Shown: positions 50,687 to 60,441, numbered from the stretch's first letter. The stretch: DNA of 64,000 bases from Bellilinea sp040754815 (GCA_040754815.1 JBFMBX010000004.1:62001-126000); one strand, 5' to 3'. Numbers and translations: made by a program. The notes: generated by a model from the sequence alone, not told the origin.

Positions 50687-51343
50687 TCAACGCAGTTGAT
50701 AGGCAGTGATCCGCTCCGTGACTGCGTAGGAACTCAACAGCAGAATTAAAGCCGGCACACCCAGCAGCAGCGGCGCAATCAGCAGCAGCGTCAGAATCAG
50801 CAGCCCCAAAGCCACCCCGCCTACCATCAGGGTGTACAGCGGCGCCGCCAGCATCAGGTAAAAGCCGTTGCGCAGGGCAAGGCCGAGATGTTTGCGTTCC
50901 TGTTCGAGTAAAAACGACACGGCGTAAAATTGAATTACCAGCCAGATCAGGCTCAGCGGTAAAAAGACCCAGCGCAGCCCGTCTGCCAGCGGCGTGCCGA
51001 TTTGACCGTAAAACCAGATGTTGGTCCAGAACAGCACCGCCAGCACCAGATTGATGAACGCCAGCAGCCAGGCCTGACCAAAATACTGACGTGTCCCCCG
51101 CCACCAATCGCCCACAGACGGGGCTTCCCCCTGTAAAATAGAGCGCAGCGCATAAGCCAGGCCGAACAGGGCCGGCGGGGTCAGCACCACCGTCAGGCTG
51201 GCCAGCAGCCAGACCAGCCCCAGCGTGGCGAGCGCAAACCAGTTGTCCCACCACTCGCCCGCCGCCTGACGGATAACCGCCAGCGCGGCCTGACTCTGCG
51301 TGGGCTTTACCAGTGAGGTCGTCTCGTTCACTTCTCGATCCAT
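50687..51343 (-). CDS. YesL-like (DUF624) membrane protein
   Basis: 218 residues with about five hydrophobic helices. WWDNWFALATLGLVWLLASL and APSVGDWWRGTRQYFGQAWL fit the YesL/DUF624 family, small membrane proteins found next to sugar ABC transporters and glycosidases. Function unknown. It overlaps the upstream gene by 16 bases. Confidence 0.8.
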   Translation of the reverse strand: MDREVNETTSLVKPTQSQAALAVIRQAAGEWWDNWFALATLGLVWLLASLTVVLTPPALFGLAYALRSILQGEAPSVGDWWRGTRQYFGQAWLLAFINLVLAVLFWTNIWFYGQIGTPLADGLRWVFLPLSLIWLVIQFYAVSFLLEQERKHLGLALRNGFYLMLAAPLYTLMVGGVALGLLILTLLLIAPLLLGVPALILLLSSYAVTERITAYQLR

Positions 51344-53880
51344 TCGGTTTCACCCGTCCACCAATCATAACAAAAGTTCAACGAACGGGGGCTGCTCGCT
51401 CCGTTGAGGGTAAACTGCTTGCAGACCCGCTGCGGCACGATCCAGAGCGCGTCCACCACTGCTTCCTGCTTGTTGCGATTGCCGGCGTACTCAATGCGCA
51501 GGTCATATTGACCGGCCGGCAGGTTCAATGGTTGGTCAAAGACCGCATCCAGCCACAGGTAGTCACGATCCGGTGAAACCCGCTGCGGAATGACCGCCTG
51601 CGCCAGCGGCAGGCCGCTCTCCGGCTCAATGATCGCAACCGAAAAGGCCGTATCGAGCGGCGTTCCTTCCTCTACAACGGTTTCTCCGCCGCTGATTTCC
51701 AGTTGATCCACAAAATCCAGCGGCAGCAGATTGGAGGGTGTATCCGGATCTAACCCCGACCAGGTGATAAAACCGCTGCTGCCAAAACCCATCCCCGCGT
51801 CATAGAAAATGCGTGGCTGTCGGCGCGGGTCAAAGTAGTTCAGGCTCTGCCACGTCAGGGCCGCCTCATAAATATACCCGCCCTCCACCTCACGCCAGGC
51901 CAGGCGTGCCTCCGGCTGAAAGCCTTGGGCGCGCCAGTTCCACACCTGCCCGCCCTGCGGGGTTTGCGCCAGTGTCAGCTTGGCGTCTATGCTGCGCCGG
52001 TCTCCGGCGAGGTTGAAATACAGCCAGAGCGCATCGCCGCGCCAGACCGAAGGCCCCACCTCGTTCTGAACGTGGCGGTCATCGCGCACCTCCGCCGCGA
52101 TGTACAGATTTTCCTCATCCCATAGAAATGCCAGCCGGAAACTGGATTTTTCAGGTCCCGGCCAGCCGGCCGCCCCGCGCAGGATGTTCTCGGGCTTGTC
52201 CACATCCACCCAGCCGGCGTTCTGCCACTCATCCAATTGGCCGTCAATCTCAACGGCGGGCGCAGCTCGGGCCGCCTGCGTGACCCGCTCCACCTTCAGC
52301 GCAGCCCGCCGCAGGTGCGAAACATACAACACATAGGGCTGTTCGGCGGGGATTTCAAAGGTTGTCTGAATCGAATCGCCCGCCCGCAGAGCGTAATAGC
52401 GGTCGTTGGAAAAGCGCGCTTCGCCCGTCCAGCCGCGCTGGCCGTACTGCGGCGAGCCGGTGAGCGGTTGGGCATTCTCGGCCTCCACAATCCAGCCGAT
52501 TGAGGACTGCGCCGGTGTGGCAGTGTAATAAGCGGTCACCAGCGGGTGATCTTCCACCATCAGCAGCGCCAGCAGAGCCTCGATGGTTGATTCGGCGCCG
52601 GCGTTGCGGTTGACGCGGAAAGGCGTCGGGCCGTTGATGCCATCGAAGGTACGCCCGTTCTCGGGGTCGTACATGGCCAGCCCGGCCATGTTGTTGCCAA
52701 AAAACCAAGCGTTGCTCAGCCCGGCGTAGCGGGCAAAGCGTTCTTCACCGGTGGCGCGGAACAGTTCCCAGAAACCGGCCGTCATCACCTCGATCCCGTA
52801 GGCAATCTGCCCGCCGCGCACCGGCAGGGGCAGCATCTCGTTGAGAAAATCGGTCGCCAGCAAACGGGCGTAGAACTGGTCGGCGGAGTCGGCGGCGGCT
52901 TTCAGCCAGTCCTCACGCTCCAACAGCCGCCCGGCCCATGCCAAAGCATGTACCTGATGGCTGCCCCAAGCATGCCACAGGGCGGTTGAGGTGGTGGTTG
53001 AGGGGAACGCCCCAAACGGGTAGTTACGCACATCCCCCAGTCGGTATGCCGCCACGCCGTTAGCCAGATTGGTCAACAAGTGGCGGGTGCGCGGGTTGGG
53101 GTTGGCTTCATAATAAGCCGCCAGACTCAACATTGCCAGCGCGCTCAGGTCGGAACCGTTGCCCACCAGCCAGGCCGGCACCGGCGTGCCGTGCAGGTCG
53201 TTGTAAGCCCCCACCGGCCCGATGGCGCGCTGCAAGGCTTCCTCCCCGCGCCGGTAGGCTGCTTCCAGGCGGTCAGCATAGGCTGCATCTACTACACGAA
53301 AAATTGGGATGGCAACCGCCAGCGCCCACTGCGCCCGCGCCGCCCACCAGCTCCACGATTTGTAACTGGTGCGCCCCTCGCGGTTGATCGTGCCGCTGCG
53401 GTCGTACACAAAATTATAGTATTCGCCGTCCTCAGCCTGCATGTACAGGACAAAGTTGAGGGTCGCCCGCGCCAGCCGCAGCGCCTGCGGGTCGCCGGTG
53501 CGCTGGTAGTACATCAGATAGACCAACGCGGCGCGCGCCACATCGTCCACACAGGCAATCCCCTCGCCGGAGGCATCCACCCAGCCGTAATCCGGCGCTT
53601 CGGAATAGATATGCACCAGCCCGATCTCTTCGCCGTTCCACTCGACGAGTTCGGTCAGGCGTTGCAGGTGAGTTAAATTGATCAGACCATCGCGCATGGG
53701 ATTCTCCACCGGCGGCGGGGTGCGAACGGGGGTTGCCAGCGAGGTGGGGGTAACCGGCATGGAAGGGCTGGGGGTGAGCGTTTCGCCTTCCGGCCGGACA
53801 GGGCCGGGCAGCGGTTGAGCCGTGCAGGCCCCCGCCAGCAATGAAAAAACCAATACAAGCAGTCCCAATCTGATCCGCAT
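51328..53880 (-). CDS. Exported lipoprotein with helical-toroid glycosidase-like domain and CBM9-like domain
   Basis: 850 residues. Signal peptide with lipobox LLAGAC (C19), then a Pro/Thr linker. Residues ~60-430 form a repeated helical region like the (alpha/alpha) barrels of many glycosidases and lyases: ACVDDVARAALVYLMYYQRT, SYKSWSWWAARAQWALA, NRNAGAESTIEALLALLMVE. Residues ~540-700 look like a CBM9 sheet (VEIDGQLDEWQNAGW, FLWDEENLYIAAEVRDDRHV). I cannot assign a GH family. It lies between the permease and GH130 genes, so it probably acts at the cell surface on the same mannoside before uptake. Confidence 0.85.
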   Translation of the reverse strand: MRIRLGLLVLVFSLLAGACTAQPLPGPVRPEGETLTPSPSMPVTPTSLATPVRTPPPVENPMRDGLINLTHLQRLTELVEWNGEEIGLVHIYSEAPDYGWVDASGEGIACVDDVARAALVYLMYYQRTGDPQALRLARATLNFVLYMQAEDGEYYNFVYDRSGTINREGRTSYKSWSWWAARAQWALAVAIPIFRVVDAAYADRLEAAYRRGEEALQRAIGPVGAYNDLHGTPVPAWLVGNGSDLSALAMLSLAAYYEANPNPRTRHLLTNLANGVAAYRLGDVRNYPFGAFPSTTTSTALWHAWGSHQVHALAWAGRLLEREDWLKAAADSADQFYARLLATDFLNEMLPLPVRGGQIAYGIEVMTAGFWELFRATGEERFARYAGLSNAWFFGNNMAGLAMYDPENGRTFDGINGPTPFRVNRNAGAESTIEALLALLMVEDHPLVTAYYTATPAQSSIGWIVEAENAQPLTGSPQYGQRGWTGEARFSNDRYYALRAGDSIQTTFEIPAEQPYVLYVSHLRRAALKVERVTQAARAAPAVEIDGQLDEWQNAGWVDVDKPENILRGAAGWPGPEKSSFRLAFLWDEENLYIAAEVRDDRHVQNEVGPSVWRGDALWLYFNLAGDRRSIDAKLTLAQTPQGGQVWNWRAQGFQPEARLAWREVEGGYIYEAALTWQSLNYFDPRRQPRIFYDAGMGFGSSGFITWSGLDPDTPSNLLPLDFVDQLEISGGETVVEEGTPLDTAFSVAIIEPESGLPLAQAVIPQRVSPDRDYLWLDAVFDQPLNLPAGQYDLRIEYAGNRNKQEAVVDALWIVPQRVCKQFTLNGASSPRSLNFCYDWWTGETEWIEK

Positions 53881-53883
53881 GGT

Positions 53884-54801
53884 TTAACCCTTCACCGCCC
53901 CAACCGTTAAACCTTCGATAAAATAACGCTGTGCCATAAAGAACAGCGCCAGAATCGGCGCAGCCATGACGGTGGACATTGCCATCATGTAGTGCCACTT
54001 GGGGGCCTCTTTGGAGAGCGATTCTTGGAAGAACTTGAGCGCCACAACCATCGGGAACTTGACCGGCGTGTTCAGGTAGATCAGCGGCCCCATAAAGTTG
54101 TTCCAGTTGCCCTGAAAGATCAGCACGCCCAGTGCCAGCAATGCCGGTTTGACCAGCGGCAGCATGATCTTATAGTAAATCTGAAAGGTGTTAGCCCCGT
54201 CAATGATGGCGGCTTCTTCGATTTCTTTCGGGATGGACAGCAGGAACTGACGCAGCAAAAAGACCGCCCACGCCCCGCCGCCCAGCCAGATACCGGTCAC
54301 CAGCGGGTCGTAGGTATCAATCAAGCCTAAATTGCGCCAGATGACGAAGATGGGGATGAGGGTGATGATGCCCGGCAGCATCATGGTGGAGAGCATCAGG
54401 ATGAAAAACACATCCCGTCCGGGGAAGCGGAAGCGCGCAAAGCCGTAGGCGACGATGGTCACCGCCACCAGCTCAGCCACCATGGCGAGGATGGTGATGA
54501 AGAGCGTGTTGCCCAGAATGCGCCAGAAATCCAGCCCGGGCGCAATGCGGCTCAGTTCCTGAAAGGCGCGCACGTAGTTTTCCCATAGGATCGGGTCGGG
54601 AATCCAGCGGATCGGCCATTCGAACAGCTGGCTTTCGGGCTTCAGCGAGGTGGAGAACATGTAAAAGAACGGGATCAGCACGAACAGCGAGAACAGCGCC
54701 AGCAGGATGTAGGTGATCAGGTCGGCCAGGGTGCGCCGCGCCCGCATCCCAAACTGAGCTTTCTGGGTGGTTGCCGTGGCAGGCAAGGAAATTGAGGTCA
54801 T
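53884..54801 (-). CDS. MalG-type sugar ABC permease
   Basis: 305 residues, six hydrophobic helices. EAA loop EEAAIIDGANTFQIYYKIMLP; C-terminus IEGLTVGAVKG. It lies 15 bases after the MalF partner and 3 bases before the 850-residue lipoprotein gene, so it is in the LacI-led glycoside operon. Confidence 0.93.
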   Translation of the reverse strand: MTSISLPATATTQKAQFGMRARRTLADLITYILLALFSLFVLIPFFYMFSTSLKPESQLFEWPIRWIPDPILWENYVRAFQELSRIAPGLDFWRILGNTLFITILAMVAELVAVTIVAYGFARFRFPGRDVFFILMLSTMMLPGIITLIPIFVIWRNLGLIDTYDPLVTGIWLGGGAWAVFLLRQFLLSIPKEIEEAAIIDGANTFQIYYKIMLPLVKPALLALGVLIFQGNWNNFMGPLIYLNTPVKFPMVVALKFFQESLSKEAPKWHYMMAMSTVMAAPILALFFMAQRYFIEGLTVGAVKG

Positions 54802-54816
54802 GGCTGATTCACCTCC

Positions 54817-55818
54817 CTAGCGTTTTTCGCCTTCGTAATAGACCCACAACGCTGACGAACGAAAGACCAGCAGCGTCAGCAGCAAAATCACCACCAGCAG
54901 GAACCACGCCAGCGCCGAGGCGTAGCCGAAGTTGCCGAAACTAAACGCTTCCTGATAAATCTTGACGTTCAAAAACGTGCCCGAAGCGCGCGGAATGGGG
55001 ATGAAGAAGGCCTGCGTGAAAATCTGCAACGAGCCGATGATGCCGGTAACCAGATTGTAGAAAATGGTCGGGGAGAGCATCGGCAGGGTGACATGGATGA
55101 ACTTGCTCCAGCCGCTTGCCCCGTCAATGTCAGCGGCCTCGTACAATTCTTTGGGGATATTTTTCAACCCCGCCAGCAGGATGACGGTATTGGCTCCGAA
55201 CACCCCCCACATGCCCATGATCACAAAAGCCGGCATGAGCAGGTTGGGGTCGGTGAACCATTCCAGCGGCCGCATGTTGAGCAGTTTATAGACCGGCTGC
55301 AAGGTGAAGTTGATCAGGCCGGAGGTGGGGGAAAACATCCAGCGCCAGAGCAGAGCCACCGCAGCCGCCGGCAGCACCGCCGGCAGGTAATAAATGGTGC
55401 GCCAGATGCCGATGCCCTTGATCGGCCGGTTGAGCAGCAGCGCCACCAGAATTGAGCCGATCAACCCCAGCGGTACGTTCAGCGCGGCGTAAAACAGGGT
55501 CAGGCGGAAGGACGGCCAGAAATACGGATCTTTGGTGAACATGCGCACGTAGTTTTCCACCCCAATCCACTGCGGCGGCTGAAACATGTTGTACTGGGTA
55601 AAGCTCAGATAAAACGAGCGGGCAAAGGGGTAGAGATTCCAGATCAAAAAGCCCAGTATCCATGGCAGGATCAGGGCATACCCGTTGGCGACTTCGGGCT
55701 TGACCTTGAAGAAGCGCAGCAGGTAATACAGCCCGATCATGGAGAGGATCACCCCTCCCCCCACCGCACACCAGCGGATAAATGTTGGAAGATAGGTTTC
55801 CCAAGCCGAGACGACCAT
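54817..55818 (-). CDS. MalF-type sugar ABC permease
   Basis: 333 residues with seven or eight hydrophobic segments. EAA loop YEAADIDGASGWSKFIHVTLP. PWILGFLIWNLYPFARSFYLSFT is typical of MalF/UgpA. It is separated from the binding-protein gene by 90 bases carrying a strong stem-loop. Confidence 0.93.
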   Translation of the reverse strand: MVVSAWETYLPTFIRWCAVGGGVILSMIGLYYLLRFFKVKPEVANGYALILPWILGFLIWNLYPFARSFYLSFTQYNMFQPPQWIGVENYVRMFTKDPYFWPSFRLTLFYAALNVPLGLIGSILVALLLNRPIKGIGIWRTIYYLPAVLPAAAVALLWRWMFSPTSGLINFTLQPVYKLLNMRPLEWFTDPNLLMPAFVIMGMWGVFGANTVILLAGLKNIPKELYEAADIDGASGWSKFIHVTLPMLSPTIFYNLVTGIIGSLQIFTQAFFIPIPRASGTFLNVKIYQEAFSFGNFGYASALAWFLLVVILLLTLLVFRSSALWVYYEGEKR

Positions 55819-55846
55819 CTGGTTTTCCTACTCTCTTACTTTGAGA

Positions 55847-55880
55847 CCTCCTATCAGCGCCGCGGGGCGCCGATAGGAGG
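55847..55880 (-). repeat. Stem-loop between binding-protein and MalF-type genes
   Basis: CCTCCTATC-A-GCGCC, loop GCGG, GGCGC-C-GATAGGAGG: 14 pairs with one mismatch. No T-run follows on the - strand. It sits in the same place as the hairpins at 38468 and 60400, which suggests shared post-transcriptional control of the binding-protein excess. Confidence 0.75.
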
Positions 55881-55908
55881 TTGAATTCGACTCTTTTGTT
55901 TACTGAGA

Positions 55909-57267
55909 TCAGGGCAGGACGGCTTCGAGTTTCTTGCGGATCTCGGGAGCCAGTTCGGCGGGGGTGGCTTTCTTCTGGAAGAGCGGATCCATGAACTCAC
56001 CCCAGAAGATTGAATCCCATTCCTGATGGCGCGGGATGATGTTGAAGGAGCGCATATCCGGCACGGCTTTGGCGATCTGCTCGGCGCTGGCGGCTTTGCG
56101 CGGTTCGATGCGGCTGATGGCTTCGGCGGTAGCCAGCGATTTGCGCGGCGGGACGATCTTCCAGCCGTGGATGCCTTCGGTCAGCTGCACAAGGGCTTTG
56201 TAGGCCAGTTCGGGGTTCTTGGTCTGGGCAGCAATGACGGTCGAAGCCGTCCAGGCAAAGGTTGCCCGCCCGGCCGGCCCGGCCGGCACCGGCGCCACAC
56301 CGACATTCAGCCCTTCGACGCGGTCAAGGTCATCAGCCGCGCCGCCCATGAACATGGCAATCTTGCCGGCTTTGAACATTTCACCAAAGCCCTGTTCCTG
56401 AATGGTAGCCTGCGGCGGAGCATAGACATCGCTGTAAATCATCTCCTGATAGAATTCCAGCGCCTGGATCGCTTCGGGCGAATCGACCGGGCAGGATTTT
56501 AGATCATCCGAGATCACCTCGCCGCCCGCCTGCCAGATGAACATTTGCGGTGGCGGCCAGCCGTTCAGGGTGAAGCCCCACTGATCGTTGCGGCCGTCGC
56601 CGTCAATGTCTTTGGTGAGGGTTTTGGCGGCTTCTTTGAAGGTATCCCACGTCCAGGTTTCATCCGGGTAGGCCAGACCAGCCGCGTCAAAGAGGGCTTT
56701 GTTGTAATACAGCACCACCGGCTGGGCAATCCACGGCAGACCGTAGTAGCGGCCCTGATAGGCGGCTGTCTTCAGCACATCCGGGAAGTAATCATCCAGT
56801 TGTGCGGCCGGGCTGGAGTCGTTTTTGAGGTAGTCGGTGATGTCCAGCAGCGCGCCTTTCGAGGCCAGGTTGGCGATCCACTCCTGCGAGAGCCAGATCA
56901 AATCGGCTGCGGTACCGCCGGCAAGCGTGGTCTGGACTTTGGTGTAGTAGTCATCCGGGGCCGGCTCATGCACGATTTGAAACTCAGTGTTCTCGGCGTT
57001 GATGCGGTCGAGAATCTGCTGCAATTCGGCGGCTTCCCCGGCGCCGGCCCACGTGGTCAGGCGGATGGTGACTTTTTCAGCCGGCTTGGCTGGCGGTTGT
57101 GTCGGTTCTGGTGGTTGAGTGGGTTGGGATTGCACTGGAGTTTCTTCACCACCCGTTTGAGAGGGTTGAGTTGGGGCTGTGGTGGTCTGAGAAGGTGTAC
57201 AGGCCGCCAGTACTAACCCCACAATGGTCAGGGCGGTCAGCGCGAAAAATAAAACTCGCTTTCTCAT
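55909..57267 (-). CDS. Family 1 sugar-binding lipoprotein
   Basis: 452 residues. Lipobox LVLAAC (C23), Thr/Gln/Pro linker, then an SBP_bac_1 fold: RLTTWAGAGEAAELQQILDR, GTAADLIWLSQEW, GLPWIAQPVVLYYNKALFDA. It binds the oligosaccharide taken up by the adjacent permeases. The LacI gene ends about 107 bases upstream in transcription order. Confidence 0.93.
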   Translation of the reverse strand: MRKRVLFFALTALTIVGLVLAACTPSQTTTAPTQPSQTGGEETPVQSQPTQPPEPTQPPAKPAEKVTIRLTTWAGAGEAAELQQILDRINAENTEFQIVHEPAPDDYYTKVQTTLAGGTAADLIWLSQEWIANLASKGALLDITDYLKNDSSPAAQLDDYFPDVLKTAAYQGRYYGLPWIAQPVVLYYNKALFDAAGLAYPDETWTWDTFKEAAKTLTKDIDGDGRNDQWGFTLNGWPPPQMFIWQAGGEVISDDLKSCPVDSPEAIQALEFYQEMIYSDVYAPPQATIQEQGFGEMFKAGKIAMFMGGAADDLDRVEGLNVGVAPVPAGPAGRATFAWTASTVIAAQTKNPELAYKALVQLTEGIHGWKIVPPRKSLATAEAISRIEPRKAASAEQIAKAVPDMRSFNIIPRHQEWDSIFWGEFMDPLFQKKATPAELAPEIRKKLEAVLP

Positions 57268-57374
57268 TTCCTTCCTCCGGTATTCTTATGAAAATAGTTG
57301 GAATTGGTTATTTGTGGATTAGGAATGGGGATGATGGGATTTTTGGATCGAACGCGCTTCACCTCCTTTGGGGC

Positions 57375-58388
57375 TTAATCCCCTGAAGACTGACGCAAAA
57401 TCAGGCGTGTGCCTGATACAACTTTAACCGGCGGCAGGTCGGGGTCGGCAATCACATCCAGCAGGCGCTGGGCGGCCAGCACGCCCAACTGCCGCTTGTA
57501 GACGTGCACCGTGGAAAGCGGCGGGGTGGTCAGAGTGGCCCAGCCAATATCGTCGAAGCCGAACACGGCCACATCATGAGGAATGCGCGCCCCGCGGGCA
57601 GCCAGCACGCGCATGGCACCGATCGCCATGGCATCGTTGGCGGCGCACACCCCGTCTAAATCGGGCCAGCGCTCCAATGCTTCCCGCATGGCACTTTCGC
57701 CGCTGGCGATGGTAGTCTCATCGGCATAGACGATGCGGCTTGGTAGGCGGGCATCGCTGACGGCCTGAGCGTAGCCGCGGCCGCGTTCGCGGCTGCTGAC
57801 CCACTCCTGCGGGCCGGAGAGAAAGACGATCTGGCGGCGGCCTTTTTCGATCAGGTGGCGGGCGGCCTGATATTCACCGCCGAAGTCGTCGTTCAGCACA
57901 CAGTTGACCTCGCTGTTTTGCAGGCAGTTGTCAATCATCACCAGCGGAACGCCCTGCGAGAGGTGGTAGAGGATGAAAGCGGGTGAAATATCCGGCCCCG
58001 CCAGGATCAGCCCGTCCACGCGCCGCTCGGCCACGGCGGCAAAGGACTGCGGCTTTTGCATGGTCTCATCATCCAGACTGGTGAAGAGGATGTGATAACC
58101 CTGCCCGGCGAGAAAACTCTCTGCCCCGGCGACGATGAAGGGGTAGAACGGGTCTTCGCGTGTATCGTGGCTGGACTGGTGGACGACAAAGGCAATCAGT
58201 CCGCTGCGCGAGGTGGCCAGCGAACGGGCCGCCCCGTTGGGGGCGTAGCCGGCCTGCGCCATCAAGGAAAGCACCTGCTGGCGGATTTCCTCACTGACGC
58301 CGGGCTTGTCGTTCAGCACGCGCGAGATGGTGGCAACCGAAACACCGAGTTGATGAGCGAGTTGTTTTTGGGTAGGTTTAGGGGACAT
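57375..58388 (-). CDS. LacI-family regulator of the GH130 operon
   Basis: 337 residues. Helix-turn-helix TQKQLAHQLGVSVATISRVL; effector domain with PLVMIDNCLQNSEVNCVLND, VCAANDAMAIGAMRVLAA and VFGFDDIGWATLTTPPL. The start at 58388 puts the helix-turn-helix at the usual residue 5. It lies upstream of the binding-protein gene in the same direction and downstream of repeated ACGCAAA/TTTGCGT elements, probably its operators. Confidence 0.93.
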   Translation of the reverse strand: MSPKPTQKQLAHQLGVSVATISRVLNDKPGVSEEIRQQVLSLMAQAGYAPNGAARSLATSRSGLIAFVVHQSSHDTREDPFYPFIVAGAESFLAGQGYHILFTSLDDETMQKPQSFAAVAERRVDGLILAGPDISPAFILYHLSQGVPLVMIDNCLQNSEVNCVLNDDFGGEYQAARHLIEKGRRQIVFLSGPQEWVSSRERGRGYAQAVSDARLPSRIVYADETTIASGESAMREALERWPDLDGVCAANDAMAIGAMRVLAARGARIPHDVAVFGFDDIGWATLTTPPLSTVHVYKRQLGVLAAQRLLDVIADPDLPPVKVVSGTRLILRQSSGD

Positions 58389-58400
58389 GATCGCTGAAAA

Positions 58401-58495
58401 TTTACGCAAAATTAACGCAAACGATTACAATTATTTTAAGTAAATTTTCAAGTAATTTCAAGCCCCCGTTTTTTGCAAAGATTTGCGTAAACAAA
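58401..58495. promoter_or_regulatory. Repeated TTTGCGT elements upstream of the LacI gene
   Basis: ACGCAAA occurs at 58404-58410 and 58415-58421, 11 bases apart, and its inverse TTTGCGT at 58482-58488. LacI-family half sites often look like this. The region 58389-58630 shows no gene and should contain the promoter. Confidence 0.45.
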
Positions 58496-58630
58496 ATAAG
58501 CCCGGCTTGGGCAATTAGTTTATTTCAATACATCGCCTTGAGCAATTGCAAGTTAAGGTATTGTAGAAAACCAATTATTAATTACATATCAAGGGTATAG
58601 ATATGCTCATCAAAACCTTTGATTTGTAAA

Positions 58631-58658
58631 ATCCTCCCAGCCTTTCGGCTGGGAGGAT
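58631..58658 (-). terminator. Intrinsic terminator of the third sugar ABC operon
   Basis: On the - strand a perfect 12-bp stem, ATCCTCCCAGCC and GGCTGGGAGGAT, with a GAAA tetraloop, is followed by TTTTACAAATC. It lies three bases after the MalG-type gene end. Confidence 0.88.
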
Positions 58659-58660
58659 GC

Positions 58661-59479
58661 TTAACCCTTCAGCGAGCCGGCCAGCAGGCCGCGCAGGAAG
58701 TACCGCCCGGCGAGGATGTAGACCAGCAGCGGCGGCAGGGCGGTCAGCAGCGCACCGGCCATTTGCACATTCCAGGCGATGATCTGACTGCCGGCCATGT
58801 TGTTTAGCGCAACTGTGATCGGCCAGTCGCGGTTGCCGGTCAGCACCACCGCAAACAAAAAGTCGTTCCAGGCCGAGGTGAACTGCCAGATCAGCACCAC
58901 CACGAAACTGGGGATGGAAATCGGCAGCAGAATGTGACGGTAAACCCTCAGCATATCTGCGCCGTCAATCTTGGCTGCCTCAATTAACTCTTGCGGCAGG
59001 CTGGCGTAATAATTGCGAAAGGTTAGCGTTGTAATTGGGATGCCGTAGATGATGTGGGTCAGGGTCAGGCCGGGCAGCCCCTTAATGCCCACCTCGTTCA
59101 TAAATTGCACCAGCGGAATCAGAATACTCTGGTACGGGATGAACATGCCAAACAGGATGAAGGGAAAGATCAGGTCGGCGCCCCTGAATTTCCACTTTGA
59201 GAAGATGTAACCATTCAGCGAACCCAGCATGGAGGAAATCACCGTCGCCGGGATAACCATGGCAAAACTGTTCCACAGCGAAGGGGCCAGTTTGGAATAG
59301 GCCTCCACAAAATTATCGAAGTGGATGCCGTTGGGCAGGTTCCACATCGTCCGCAAGTCTACTTCGGCAAAGGATTTGAAACTGGTCACCAGCATGACGT
59401 AGAGCGGAATCAGGTAAAAAATCGTCATGAACAGCAGCGGAATATACAGATAATTTTTGCTCAGACGCCAGTTTCTCAT
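58661..59479 (-). CDS. MalG-type sugar ABC permease
   Basis: 272 residues, six hydrophobic helices. EAA loop IEAAKIDGADMLRVYRHILLP and the C-terminal GLLAGSLKG are family hallmarks. It overlaps the MalF partner's stop by four bases. It is the last gene of its operon, directly before a strong terminator. Confidence 0.93.
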   Translation of the reverse strand: MRNWRLSKNYLYIPLLFMTIFYLIPLYVMLVTSFKSFAEVDLRTMWNLPNGIHFDNFVEAYSKLAPSLWNSFAMVIPATVISSMLGSLNGYIFSKWKFRGADLIFPFILFGMFIPYQSILIPLVQFMNEVGIKGLPGLTLTHIIYGIPITTLTFRNYYASLPQELIEAAKIDGADMLRVYRHILLPISIPSFVVVLIWQFTSAWNDFLFAVVLTGNRDWPITVALNNMAGSQIIAWNVQMAGALLTALPPLLVYILAGRYFLRGLLAGSLKG

Positions 59480-60372
59480 TTGAACGACTCCGACCGCAGC
59501 GTGTAGATAATATACGGAATGATCAAAACAGCCACGCTGATCAGCAGCAAGATACTGATCGCCGCCCCGCGCCCGTAAAACAGACCGTCAAAGGTCGTCT
59601 GCCACATGTAAATTGCCGGCACATCCAGCGGCAATTGTTTGCCGGCAATCGCGATGATCAGGTCAAAAACTTTCAGGGACATGTGCCCCAGAATGATCAG
59701 CGCGCTGAGGGTAATCGGTGTCAGCAGCGGGATAATCACAAAACGGTAGATTTGCAACCGGCTGGCGCCGTCAATCTGGGCCGCTTCGCTCAACTCGTGC
59801 GGAATGGCCCGCAGCCCGGCCAGATACAACGCCATGGTATAACCCGACATCTGCCAGATGGCCGCCAGCGCCACTGCCGCAATGCCCCACGTGGGAGTCG
59901 TGTGCCAGGCGTTCTGCAAAAAATCCAAACCGAGATAGGAAAATAACAGGTTAAAACCGCTGGTGCGGCTGCCGGTAGCCGGATTCATCAACCAGCGCCA
60001 GACGACGCCGGTCACGATATAAGAAATCGCCATGGGGAAGAGAAACAGACTGCGGAAGAAACCCTCACCCCTCAGGCCCTGATCCAGCAGTACGGCCAGA
60101 AAGAAACCCAATATTATCGTTCCCCCCACAAAGACCACCGTAAAGATCACCGTATTGCGAATATCCACCGCAAAACGGGGGTCGGAGAACAGGTTGATAT
60201 AGTTGGTCAACCCATTCCACGAGTAATCGGGGTTAAGACCTTTCCACTTACTGAGAGAAACCCGCACCGTCCAGCCAATAAACGCATAAATAAAGATCAA
60301 CACCGCCAGGATGGATGGTGAAGCGAGTAAAAAGGATAAAATGCGTTCCCTGTCCTTGAACACTTTTTGCAT
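59476..60372 (-). CDS. MalF-type sugar ABC permease
   Basis: 298 residues. The start at 60372 (MQKVFKDRERILSFLLASPS) was chosen because the longer reading from 60429 would translate through the intercistronic stem-loop. EAA loop SEAAQIDGASRLQIYRFVIIP. Six helices are visible. The distance to the binding-protein gene is 90 bases. Confidence 0.92.
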   Translation of the reverse strand: MQKVFKDRERILSFLLASPSILAVLIFIYAFIGWTVRVSLSKWKGLNPDYSWNGLTNYINLFSDPRFAVDIRNTVIFTVVFVGGTIILGFFLAVLLDQGLRGEGFFRSLFLFPMAISYIVTGVVWRWLMNPATGSRTSGFNLLFSYLGLDFLQNAWHTTPTWGIAAVALAAIWQMSGYTMALYLAGLRAIPHELSEAAQIDGASRLQIYRFVIIPLLTPITLSALIILGHMSLKVFDLIIAIAGKQLPLDVPAIYMWQTTFDGLFYGRGAAISILLLISVAVLIIPYIIYTLRSESFK

Positions 60373-60399
60373 GAGCCCGACCTGTACCGTGGTAGTTGG

Positions 60400-60441
60400 A
60401 GCGGTGAGGGTCGCCTCACAGAGAAGCAAGCCCTCACCGCT
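60400..60441 (-). repeat. Stem-loop between binding-protein and MalF-type genes
   Basis: AGCGGTGAGGG (60400-60410) pairs fully with CCCTCACCGCT (60431-60441), 11 bp, around a 20-base loop. No T-run follows on the - strand. It is the third case in the window at this position within an ABC operon. Confidence 0.7.
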
